From Methanosarcina barkeri str. Wiesmoor (GTDB lineage Archaea; Halobacteriota; Methanosarcinia; Methanosarcinales; Methanosarcinaceae), in assembly GCF_000969985.1 (NCBI RefSeq), contig NZ_CP009526.1:4030001-4094000 (forward strand): a stretch of DNA of 64,000 nt. The letters run 5' to 3'. The translations under genes and the position numbers were made by a program. The stretch's first letter is position 1. Each line of letters begins with the position of its first letter. The notes below the pieces were generated by a model. That model was not told where the DNA came from. It did not search any database and saw only the letters and a list, made by a program, of their open reading frames with translations. Shown piece after piece: positions 19,577-27,861 of this stretch.

Positions 19577-20129
19577 TCTTGATCTCCACACCTTTCTCGC
19601 TCACGTCGATAGTAACGAGAATTTTGGGCTCAACCCCGAGCTCCTTTAATTGCAAATAACCTGTTCCTCGACCGATAACTGAAATTACATCCTGAATCTC
19701 TACACCTATAGTTTTCAGGGCTTTTACGAGTGCTATCAGCGTTCCGCCAGTACTAATGACGTCGTCTACAATGATTACTCTGTCCCCTTTCTTGAGCCCG
19801 TTTATATAAAGAGCTCCTTTCGAGTACCCTGTTCTCTGAGAAAGTTCCACTTCTCCTTCAAGAAAATAAGGCCGCTTTCGAACAATGGTCAAAGGAATTC
19901 CCGTTTTCAGAGAAAGGGCATTTGCTACAGGAATACCCATTGCCTCTATAGTAAGAATAGTATCAACTTTTTTGATGTCGGTAATCTGAAGAATATATTC
20001 GGCGATCTCTTCAACCATATGGGGGTCTATGGACGGTACACCATCAGATATCGGATGGATAAAGTAGTTATATTCTCCTCGCTTGATCACAGGAGAATTA
20101 ATGAGTGAGGTTTTAAGTTTTTCAAGCAT
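19557..20129 (-). CDS. hpt: Hypoxanthine/guanine phosphoribosyltransferase
   Basis: 190-residue archaeal purine salvage enzyme that adds PRPP ribose-phosphate to hypoxanthine or guanine. The PRPP loop is [13 protein letters not shown] (about 117-129). The opening (MLEKLKTSL, then [11 protein letters not shown]) and the ExMGIP motif match the methanogen HPRT group rather than bacterial Apt. It is the first gene of a probable unit with dph2 (20-base overlap). Confidence 0.9.
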   Translation of the reverse strand: MLEKLKTSLINSPVIKRGEYNYFIHPISDGVPSIDPHMVEEIAEYILQITDIKKVDTILTIEAMGIPVANALSLKTGIPLTIVRKRPYFLEGEVELSQRTGYSKGALYINGLKKGDRVIIVDDVISTGGTLIALVKALKTIGVEIQDVISVIGRGTGYLQLKELGVEPKILVTIDVSEKGVEIKNVFGNE

Positions 20130-20500
20130 GGTATTAACTCTTTTTTGGCTGTCACGATATTCCCTGTAAGTAAATAATTTAGTTATTAATAAGGAATCCT
20201 ATTCAGATAATAAAGAATCTTGTTCTGATGATAAAAAATCCTGTGTTATTAAGGAATTCTATGTAGGTAATAAAGAATTCTATACCCCTACCCTATAACC
20301 CAGATGCATAACGGTCAAAAACTCGAAGATCGGAACATGCCAGAAAGATAGTAGACAGATTTCAGAAAAAATGTCAGAACAACAAAAAATAAAAAAGGAA
20401 GAGAAAGAGGGAGGTATGAGGATTATTGGAATCCTCAAATACATCTAATTAAATTTTTTGTGTGTATTTAATTATTTAGTTTATTACCTGTTCCACTAGC
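20130..20500. other. Intergenic, 371 bp
   Basis: Contains four degenerate copies of AATAAAGAAT(C/T)CTAT at about 20185-20280 in the hpt leader. Otherwise AT-rich with no gene. Confidence 0.45.
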
Positions 20501-21622
20501 TCAGTTTTCCAAGGGCTGAGTACTCTCTGTCGAATTAAGCAGCCCGAGAACTACATAAGGATTATTATCTGCCAGCTTCATTTCGCTCAGGGTATCGGCA
20601 TCGATATCCATTACTGAAATTACAGAGACAAGTCCTTCTGTGTCCCAGTTTTTCTGATCCATAAGCCAGAGATCAGCTAAATATTTCGAGACCCATCCCG
20701 GATCAGTGTCTTTTGCACCACAGTTCGCATTGACAACGTCAAAGTTAAATCCGAGGACTACTGCTTTCATAGTTCCGGCATTCTTATCCTTCACCACGAA
20801 AATACCTGCAGGAGAACCTCCAAGAGCTTCGGTTTCGTTATCTGTTAATGCCGAGACCCAGATACCTCCTGTTCCCGGAGTCACATCCCAGCGCTTTACG
20901 AAAACATCTTCTTTGCACCAGTTAGGGCAGGAGAAAACCGTGTAACTCACTCCGTCCTTAAGCGGATAGTTTTCTTCCATCCAGTTTGCAAGCACATAAC
21001 CGCTGGAAACTCCTGGACAGAAATGATTGTGCAGTTCCAGGCACTGCATAAGCTCATAGTCGAGATTTCCGGTAGCCCAGGCGTTCGAAATTGTAAGAAC
21101 AGCAAACTCATGCCCGTTAAATACCGAATTGTTTACCTTTTCACTCCATGCATCTCTCGATTTATTGGTTTTCGAAAGTTTATCAAAATTTATGTTTTCA
21201 GTTACCTTGTAACTAATATTACTTTCGTTTCCATAAGAGACCTCGATATAAGTACATTTCCCGCTGCATTTATTGAAAAATGCAAACCATAGAGGACTAT
21301 TCCGTGAATTCTCGACAGTGAGGAGATTTTTTGTGTATAGAAGATTCCTGTTATTAAACTCTGAGTAGAAATCATCCAGGAAAACATAGGACTCTGCAGG
21401 GGAGCCTATATCTGTAATAATGAGTGTGTTTTGTGGTCCAACAACTCCGAGATCTGCTTCGGCTGCAGCAAAGACCTGACCCATCAAATTTGAGTTACAG
21501 TGACAACCTTCAGCTGCCATTCCTGGAACAGCTCCAAGGGACAAAACAAGGGCTGTCAGGAAAACAAGATAAATAGATTTTGTACTTATTCTCCTTAGAT
21601 TTTTTATACCTGATTTAATCAT
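20501..21622 (-). CDS. Exported FmdE-like protein
   Basis: 373 residues from the ATG at 21622, which has GGAG upstream; the longer frame from 21715 lacks one. A signal peptide (about 1-37, ending GMAAEG) is followed by CHC and, near the middle, the FmdE family signature ELHNHFCPGVSSGY, with several further cysteines (SCPNWC, NANCGAKD). FmdE co-purifies or is encoded with molybdenum formylmethanofuran dehydrogenase, but the function of the family is not settled and the cytosolic form has no signal peptide. The conserved His/Cys suggest metal binding. It follows cofD on the same strand after 370 bp, so is probably separate. Confidence 0.8.
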   Translation of the reverse strand: MIKSGIKNLRRISTKSIYLVFLTALVLSLGAVPGMAAEGCHCNSNLMGQVFAAAEADLGVVGPQNTLIITDIGSPAESYVFLDDFYSEFNNRNLLYTKNLLTVENSRNSPLWFAFFNKCSGKCTYIEVSYGNESNISYKVTENINFDKLSKTNKSRDAWSEKVNNSVFNGHEFAVLTISNAWATGNLDYELMQCLELHNHFCPGVSSGYVLANWMEENYPLKDGVSYTVFSCPNWCKEDVFVKRWDVTPGTGGIWVSALTDNETEALGGSPAGIFVVKDKNAGTMKAVVLGFNFDVVNANCGAKDTDPGWVSKYLADLWLMDQKNWDTEGLVSVISVMDIDADTLSEMKLADNNPYVVLGLLNSTESTQPLEN

Positions 21623-21994
21623 GCTTTTTTTCTCCAAATTTATTAAATTAATGTCTTCATAATCTGGCCATAAAAATAGCACTTGACAGAAAATGGTAAT
21701 TAATGAGTAATACAAAATATATATATAGTATTTTTTAGTGTTACCAATAATAATAAAAGTAATAAATAAAACTTTCGGATTTTGTTAACGCTGAGAATAG
21801 ACTATGAAATATATAAAAATAGAGATAGGAGTAAAGAAATACGCAAGATAGAATAGTAAAAAGAAGTTTGGAGAAAATAAAAATAAGAAAATAGTAAAAA
21901 GAACAATTTGTAAAAATTTCTAGATTATAGTAAAAATAAAAAATAGTGAAAAATTATAGTGAGAAATTAATAAATGTGTTAAAATAGGAAAAAA
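21623..21994. other. Intergenic, 372 bp
   Basis: Very AT-rich DNA between the cofD stop and the FmdE-like gene, both on the minus strand. TATATATAGTATTTTTT at about 21718-21735 is a candidate promoter for the FmdE-like gene. The A-rich part near 21840-21990 has no gene. Confidence 0.4.
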
Positions 21995-22924
21995 TTAAGG
22001 ACAGACAATAGTATCAAACAATCCTACTACTAACTCTGCCAATTCCTTACTTTTTTCAGTTGAGGTCATCAAGGTATCAGCACGGGAAGCGCGGCATCCA
22101 AGCTTCTCAAAAGCGAATTCATCCGCCTGATCCCGCTCATCAAAAACAAAGATGTCCAGGAAGTCCTGATAATATTCCGCAACTCCCATTGAAGAGACCT
22201 CAAGCCCGCAGGCCTTCATGAGTTTCCCGGCAGGCCCGCTTACAGGGGCATTGCCAATTATTGGGCTGACTGCTACTACTTTTTTCTTTTTCAGCAGATC
22301 TTTCATGCCTGGAAGGGAAATGATAGGCCCTATACTCGTGATTGGGTTACTTGGCCCTATAAGGACGTTGTCGTCATTTTCAAGGGCTTCGAGCACCTTT
22401 GGAGAAATCGAAGCTTCGGAAATTCCCGTTATATCAACACCCAGAACTTCGGGTTCTCCATGTTTTCCGATCCAGAAATCCTGAAAATGTAGAATTGCCT
22501 CAGGAGCTTCTATATAAGTGGAAACAGGATCATCAGACATGGGCAAAATCTTTGCATCAATTCCAAAAATGGATGCAAGCTCTAAAATTGCATCTGTAAG
22601 GGAGATTCCACTCCGGATAAAGTTCGAACGAATTATATGGGTTGCTCTATCACAGTCCCCAAGCTTCATGCTTTCCATAACGCCCAGTTTCTGCATACGT
22701 TCATAAGTCAGAAAGGTGTCGTCTTTTACGCCCCACCATCTATTTCGGTCGATCTGGTCTGAGAATAGATAGATTACTGTGTCCAGGTCAGGACAAATAA
22801 GATTTCCCGAAACCCATAGGTCTTCGGCAGTGTTTACAACAACGGTCATTTCCTCCGCCGGGAGGATTTCCTTGAGTCCATCAAGGAGCTTTGGAGTTCC
22901 GGTACCGCCTGAAAATATAATCAT
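21995..22924 (-). CDS. cofD: 2-phospho-L-lactate transferase (F420 biosynthesis)
   Basis: 309-residue CofD, which joins the lactyl-phosphate unit to Fo to make F420-0 in the hydride carrier of methanogenesis. It opens with FSGGTGTPKLLDGL (substrate loop) and contains NTAEDLWVSGNLICPDLDT, WWGVKDDTF and IGPSNPITSIGPII, all typical of the family, at the usual length. Divergent from the HD gene with 110 bp between, which must hold both promoters. Confidence 0.95.
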   Translation of the reverse strand: MIIFSGGTGTPKLLDGLKEILPAEEMTVVVNTAEDLWVSGNLICPDLDTVIYLFSDQIDRNRWWGVKDDTFLTYERMQKLGVMESMKLGDCDRATHIIRSNFIRSGISLTDAILELASIFGIDAKILPMSDDPVSTYIEAPEAILHFQDFWIGKHGEPEVLGVDITGISEASISPKVLEALENDDNVLIGPSNPITSIGPIISLPGMKDLLKKKKVVAVSPIIGNAPVSGPAGKLMKACGLEVSSMGVAEYYQDFLDIFVFDERDQADEFAFEKLGCRASRADTLMTSTEKSKELAELVVGLFDTIVCP

Positions 22925-23034
22925 GATAATACCATATCCGGCTTTCTTTTAAACTTTCGGGTACAGAGGTTTCTACAAAATCTACAGTATTAGAGTAGTA
23001 GTAACAACAATATATAATGAAATCTGTCTAAAGA

Positions 23035-24234
23035 ATGATGAAGGTTGTCCTTGATCCCGTACATGGTTACATCGAGCTGGATGATTTAGTTCAGGATCTT
23101 CTTTATACTCCCCAGATGCAGCGCCTGAGGAGAATCAGACAGCTTGGATTTTCAAACCTTGTATACCCGGGAGCAAATCATTCTCGTTTTGAACACTCGC
23201 TTGGAACAATGCATCTTGCCTCCACGCTAACCCAGAGTCTAGACTCGATTGAAGAGGACAAGAAGACCGAAATAAAAGCTGCTGCTCTTCTGCATGATGT
23301 AGGACATGGACCTTTTTCTCATGTTACCGAGAACGTCATTGACAAATATACCCGGCGCAGGCATGACGATGTAAAAGAAATCCTGGGAAAAGGAGAGATA
23401 AGAGAAGTCCTGAACAAATATGGAATTTCTCCCGGAAACCTCGTAAAACATATAAAAGGAGAAACTTCTCTAGGGCAGATTCTTAGCAGTGAGATTGACG
23501 TGGACCGAATGGACTACCTTGTTCGGGATGCCCATTATACAGGTGTAGCCTTCGGCGTTGTGGATTACAATCGCTTGATAAAGCAGATGAATTTTCATGA
23601 AGATAGGCTTGTTGTAGATTATGGTGGGCTAAAAGCTGCCGAATCACTTTTAGTTTCACGTTTCTGGATGAACACGTCGGTTTACTATCATCATGTGACC
23701 AGGATTTCGGAAGCTATGTGTTCCAGAGCAGTGGAGTATATGATTGAAAATAATGAACTTGACCCGTTCAAGCTCAGGCACATGGACGATATAGACCTTA
23801 TTGCATCTATGAGAAACGCAGCCGGATATGCAGGAGAACTTTCACGGCTGCTTGATGCCCGTAAACTCTATAAAAGAGCCTTATATGTAGGCCTGGCAGA
23901 TGTAGGAAAAGCCGTACTGAGGCACCGTGACCGAATCCGAAGGGTAGAAATAGAAATTGCAGAACTGGCAGGGGTTAGTCCTGAGTATGTGCTTGTAGAC
24001 ATTCCAAAGACACCTGAAATGTTGGAAATGCAGGCCATGATAAAAACTGACCACAAAATGATTCCTCTTAATGAGGCTTCCCATTTTATATCCATCTTGA
24101 GGGAAGCCGATATGGATAACTGGAGAATGGGGGTATATAGCCAGAAAGAGCACTGTGAAGCTGTGGGAAAGGCCGCCAGAGACTATTTTGATGTTAAAAA
24201 ACCCCTCAAACAGTTTAAATTGAGCGATCTCTGA
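23035..24234 (+). CDS. HD-domain phosphohydrolase (SAMHD1/dGTPase-like)
   Basis: 399 residues. The opening (DPVHGYIELDDLVQDLL, then RRIRQLGFSNLVYPGANHSRFEHSLG) and the metal-binding residues H54, H87-D88 and the later EIDVDRMDYLVRDA (Asp near 163) are those of the HD-superfamily deoxynucleoside triphosphatases related to SAMHD1. Probable role: hydrolysis of dNTPs or other nucleotides; the substrate is not shown by sequence. Start at 23035 or the next ATG at 23038. Confidence 0.88.
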   Translation: MMKVVLDPVHGYIELDDLVQDLLYTPQMQRLRRIRQLGFSNLVYPGANHSRFEHSLGTMHLASTLTQSLDSIEEDKKTEIKAAALLHDVGHGPFSHVTENVIDKYTRRRHDDVKEILGKGEIREVLNKYGISPGNLVKHIKGETSLGQILSSEIDVDRMDYLVRDAHYTGVAFGVVDYNRLIKQMNFHEDRLVVDYGGLKAAESLLVSRFWMNTSVYYHHVTRISEAMCSRAVEYMIENNELDPFKLRHMDDIDLIASMRNAAGYAGELSRLLDARKLYKRALYVGLADVGKAVLRHRDRIRRVEIEIAELAGVSPEYVLVDIPKTPEMLEMQAMIKTDHKMIPLNEASHFISILREADMDNWRMGVYSQKEHCEAVGKAARDYFDVKKPLKQFKLSDL

Positions 24235-24261
24235 AATGGAGTATAATAAAAGAAAAATTTA

Positions 24262-24372
24262 AAAGAATTCTAAAAAAGAAAATCCTAAAAAAGAAAATTC
24301 TAAAAACGTAAAGGAAAAAGATTCTAAAAACGTAAAGGAAAAAGATTCTAAAAACGTGAAGGAAAAAAAGAT
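24262..24372 (+). repeat. Tandem repeat before the LpdD-like gene
   Basis: Three copies of a 24-bp unit ATTCTAAAAACGTAAAGGAA plus AAAG, preceded by shorter ATTCTAAAAAAGAAA copies. It ends about 35 bp before the TTG start. Confidence 0.8.
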
Positions 24373-24405
24373 TTTCCTTGAAATTTTAAGGGTCGAGGTA
24401 AGAAT

Positions 24406-24765
24406 TTGTTTCAGATAAAACGTAAAGTGGGGAAAATTGAGATTGTACTTGATGCAAAAAAGGTAGGAGAGGATTACCTTCTGACCCTTACAGGCGGAGA
24501 GGAACATGTGGGAGCTGTTGCCGTAGGGCTTTTTGATGAGAAAAACCAGAGAGCAAGTTCATCGGTGATAACAATGCCCGGCCACAGGGAGGAATATCTT
24601 GCCCTGGATGGGGCAAGGCAGGTGAGCAGGGCCACAAAGAAGACCTCGGTGTTTGTTGTCGGAATACACCAGGATAATATCAGCCCTGAAGAAATAAAAG
24701 ATATAGTTTCAGCCGTAGGGGAAATGGTGGAAAGCTTCATTGTATTTTACGAAAGAAGAGAATAA
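24406..24765 (+). CDS. LpdD-like putative prenylated-flavin chaperone
   Basis: 119 residues, TTG start behind GAGGT. It has an alpha/beta pattern (KVGEDYLLTLTGGEEHVGAVAVGLFD, SVITMPGHREEYLALDGARQV, TSVFVVGIHQDNISPEEI) resembling the small LpdD/gallate decarboxylase subunit D family, which is thought to help deliver prenylated FMN to UbiD-type decarboxylases. Assignment rests on this pattern and on the next gene being ubiX. I am moderately sure of the family and less sure of the function. Confidence 0.6.
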   Translation: MFQIKRKVGKIEIVLDAKKVGEDYLLTLTGGEEHVGAVAVGLFDEKNQRASSSVITMPGHREEYLALDGARQVSRATKKTSVFVVGIHQDNISPEEIKDIVSAVGEMVESFIVFYERRE

Positions 24766-24837
24766 GTGGAAAGGTAAGACAAAGATTTGAAGCAACGGCA
24801 TGAGATGAATAATAGAAGTAAAGGCATAAGATGAGTA

Positions 24838-24910
24838 AGGAAATAACAGCATAGAGAATAATGGAAATAACAGCATAGAGAATAATGGAAATAACAGCAT
24901 AGAGATGAGT
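24838..24910 (+). repeat. 24-bp tandem repeat before ubiX
   Basis: Three copies of GGAAATAACAGCATAGAGAA plus TAAT, within the 180 bp separating the LpdD-like gene from ubiX. Confidence 0.85.
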
Positions 24911-24945
24911 AATGAAGTACCAGCAAACATTAACGGCAGGATAAA

Positions 24946-25497
24946 ATGGAGATAACGGTAGGAATCAGCGGAGCCTCAGGGGTCCAGTATGGAATTCGCC
25001 TTCTTGAAGTACTGGCAGAAAAAGGAATTAAAACTCATCTGGTTTTGACGGATGCCGCAAAACAGATAATCGAAATTGAAACCGATTATAGTCCCGAGAC
25101 AGTGGAAAAACTCGCAACATGGAGCTATGCCCAGAAAGATTTTTCAGCACCAATAGCCAGTGGTTCCTACAGGACAGGAGGAATGGTTATCGCTCCGTGC
25201 AGCATGAAAACTCTTGCAGCCGTGGCAAACGGAGTATCCGATACCCTTCTTACAAGAGCCGCAGATGTCTGCCTCAAAGAGGAGAGGAAACTTATTCTGA
25301 TGACCCGGGAAACCCCGCTTAACCTTATACACATCGAAAACATGCTCAGGGCTAAAAAAGCAGGGGCAAGCATCCTTCCAGCCTGCCCGGGATTTTATTC
25401 GAGACCCAAAACTCTTGAAGGCCTTATAGATATCATGGTGGGAAGAACTCTTGACCTGCTGGGGATAGATAACGAGATTTATCGACGCTGGAAGTAA
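24946..25497 (+). CDS. ubiX: Flavin prenyltransferase UbiX
   Basis: 183-residue UbiX, which makes prenylated FMN from FMN and dimethylallyl phosphate. The FMN-binding opening ITVGISGASGVQYGIRLLE, SGSYRTGGMVIAPCSMKT and the C-terminal PLNLIHIENM and CPGFYSRP motifs are all present. In archaea prenyl-FMN serves UbiD-family enzymes, including the anhydromevalonate-phosphate decarboxylase of the modified mevalonate pathway, so it feeds lipid synthesis. It lies 180 bp after the LpdD-like gene; the two may be co-transcribed. Confidence 0.95.
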   Translation: MEITVGISGASGVQYGIRLLEVLAEKGIKTHLVLTDAAKQIIEIETDYSPETVEKLATWSYAQKDFSAPIASGSYRTGGMVIAPCSMKTLAAVANGVSDTLLTRAADVCLKEERKLILMTRETPLNLIHIENMLRAKKAGASILPACPGFYSRPKTLEGLIDIMVGRTLDLLGIDNEIYRRWK

Positions 25498-25696
25498 AGA
25501 AAAAACAATTTCAGAAAAAAATTCAAAATTTCATTTTAGAAGATTACATAGAAATTTTAGAAGATTACATAGAAAGAGTTTTCAGGCAAAATGAGTTTTG
25601 ATTTTTCCAGAAGAATTTTTTAGAGAAAGCATGACAGACCCATGTTCTAACGAAAGCTATATAAAGGATAATATCCTTTGAAGGGAAGTACCCCTT

Positions 25697-25771
25697 GGGA
25701 TAGTAGGGTAGCTTGGTCCATCCTCGAGCGTTTGGGACGCTTGGACCGCGGTTCAAATCCGCGCTATCCCA
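25697..25771 (+). tRNA. tRNA-Pro (TGG)
   Basis: 75-nt cloverleaf. Acceptor arms GGGATAG and CTATCCC pair fully. The anticodon stem GAGCG/CGCTT encloses the loop TTTGGGA, giving anticodon TGG. The T arm contains GCGGTTCAAATCCGC and the discriminator is A. CCA is not encoded. Confidence 0.95.
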
Positions 25772-26260
25772 TATACATATTTTTAAATTGTTTTCTTTTA
25801 ATAATTGTTTTCTTTTAATAATTCTTTTTTGGAACTTGTACCGTTTTTCCATATATACAACGCTCCCATACAATTTTTAGATAGTAAACATGCATTGTTG
25901 ATCAAATTTTGCAAAATAGGATTGTTGATCAAATTTTGCAAAATAGGAAAATCTATTTTTTGGACAAACTTAGGTATAATTGTTCGCCTTTCAATTTTAC
26001 TGAATTTACAATTTGGTTTTTAACTTATTTACACTGAGTTGAAATTTTAAAGTCATATTTACTATTTTTCGTGCCTAAAGGCACTGCAGTTCCCACACAA
26101 ATTATGTTATTCAAGCCAGATTTCTACTAAACTAGACAAAATAAAAAATTATTATAAAAACTATAAAATAAAATAGAAATGTTTAAAAATCAGTATTGAA
26201 TTTTACGTATTAATTTAATTTTGTAGCGAAATAAAAAAATTGGAAAATACACATTTTAAC

Positions 26261-26522
26261 AAGCTGTCTCAAAACTGTGTTTAATTTTATAATTGAGATA
26301 AAAAGTAGTGCCACGAATTTACGAGCCTATCCCATAACTCAAAACTTCTTTTTCAAATATGGGATTAAGAATAATCAATGAGTTTCTGATCACGGGAAAT
26401 AGTTCTGAAATTCGTATCAATTTTGAGTATAAAACTGGTTTTGGGATGAACTCAATAAATATAAAGATTATGAGGATTCTAACCCAAATGTACGATCAGA
26501 CATAATTTTGAGACAGCCTGTA
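26261..26522. mobile_element. TGTCTCAAAA-ended element, interrupted
   Basis: AGCTGTCTCAAAA at the left and TTTTGAGACAGCCT at the right form 12-13-bp terminal inverted repeats about 260 bp apart. There is no reading frame between them. The MITE at 26323-26453 lies inside, so this element is older. Confidence 0.5.
26323..26453 (+). mobile_element. MITE-like element, family 1
   Basis: 131 bp from GAGCCTATCCCATAAC to GGTTTTGGGATGAACTC; the ends are imperfect inverted repeats (GAGxxxATCCCA). The inverted copy at 61736-61866 has exactly the same length and matches along its whole extent. No coding capacity. Confidence 0.75.
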
Positions 26523-26659
26523 CTGTAAATTAAACGTCAGATTTTTTATACTGTATAGAGAATATATTTTCTGAAGCTGTATTTTCCCTAAAAACCTCTT
26601 AATATTTGTGATATTATAACAAAACAATATACTGCCGTATACTGCCGTATACTGCCTTA

Positions 26660-26732
26660 ATCGAGCTTCGTATAATGAAAATAATTATGAAACTTTCATT
26701 TATTTGAGAATAAAGTTGATTTTGGGATAGCC
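26660..26732 (+). mobile_element. MITE family 1, right-half fragment
   Basis: The sequence ATAATTATGAAACTTTC to GATTTTGGGATAGCCTTA matches the right half of the family-1 elements, especially the copy at 5095-5223. The left half is absent or unrecognisable. Confidence 0.5.
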
Positions 26733-27861
26733 TTATACTTATATTTGTCAGCAGGTCACATAAAAAATAGCATATAATAGTGTTTTCCCTTGGAGAATGA
26801 GCATCTAAATATTAAATAATCATAAGATATCCCGAGAACAAGTGAAATTAATACAAACATTTTTTATATGTTAACTATCATTATGTATCAAAAAACAGAG
26901 GAAATGAAGATGAGTTTTTTGGGAAAAAATGGACGTTTTCTGGGTAACACTTGGGCAAATGAATTAAATTATCGGTCTACATATTTTTTATATTAGTTAT
27001 AGTGTGGGGATTATTTAAAATAATGCAAAATACGTCCCAATAATAAACACAGTTGAGCTATAGTCACACAGTTGCAAAATAAGTCACCGGTTAATATAGC
27101 AAAGTTTCTATAGAGGGACAGTAAGTAATTATTTAACAGATATCAAAAATGATCAGATTCGCTTGTTCTACTGAATTTGAGCTACTTTAATTGCAGTCAT
27201 TAGGAACTGACTTTCAGAGCCGGTCAATTAAATGACATAGCTAAGCAAAAATTAGGAAATCTACAAGAGGTTCGCGCACTCTTGATTTTTAAAAATCTGC
27301 CTTGCATATGCATGACAACGTCAGACCACATTTATACATTTTAAACATATAGAAATATGACTATAAAACATATAGTATAATACAATTCTATATAAATTGA
27401 ATGAGTTAACTGTGAATATATAAAAAACTATAGGAAATTATATATAATAGGGAAATATAAGAGAATTTAAGGGTGTATATTATATAGCGTGATATATAGT
27501 GCTAAATAAATAAGCACAACATTAGTAAAAGGGGGATGAATAATTCATACTCAGGTAAAGAAACTGGCCACTCTGAAATGGTTACCAAAATAAGGGTACA
27601 TACAGAGTTTTTAACATCTAGCTTAGAGAAAATGCTGTATTAAGTAACACTTTCAACATATTATCATAACTGAAAACAGATGGAAAATGTTGTAATTCAG
27701 TAGACTTTAACCTAGCAAACAACCCTGAAACACAGCAAATTCTCCTGGTTATTTTTATGAACCTGAGATGAGGCAGGTAATCTTTCGCTGGCAGAACAGA
27801 ATTCTCCGACTGGGGTTTATGAAAATAAGAAGATCTGTACTTGTGAAAGTGAGGGAATATC

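Larger units (their letters stand above)
25772..27861. other. Intergenic, about 2.1 kb, element graveyard
   Basis: No gene. It contains a 28-bp direct repeat (ATTGTTGATCAAATTTTGCA core) at 25893 and 25921, a TGTCTCAAAA-ended element at 26261-26522 with a 131-bp MITE inside it, a further MITE half at about 26660-26732, and a triple TATACTGCCG at 26631-26655. From about 27340 to 27530 the DNA is extremely AT-rich, probably the long promoter/leader of the PKD gene. Confidence 0.55.

Noticed and set aside
27536-27643. 35-codon frame beginning after GGGGG
   Set aside because: The purine run touches the ATG with no spacing, and the peptide shows no feature.
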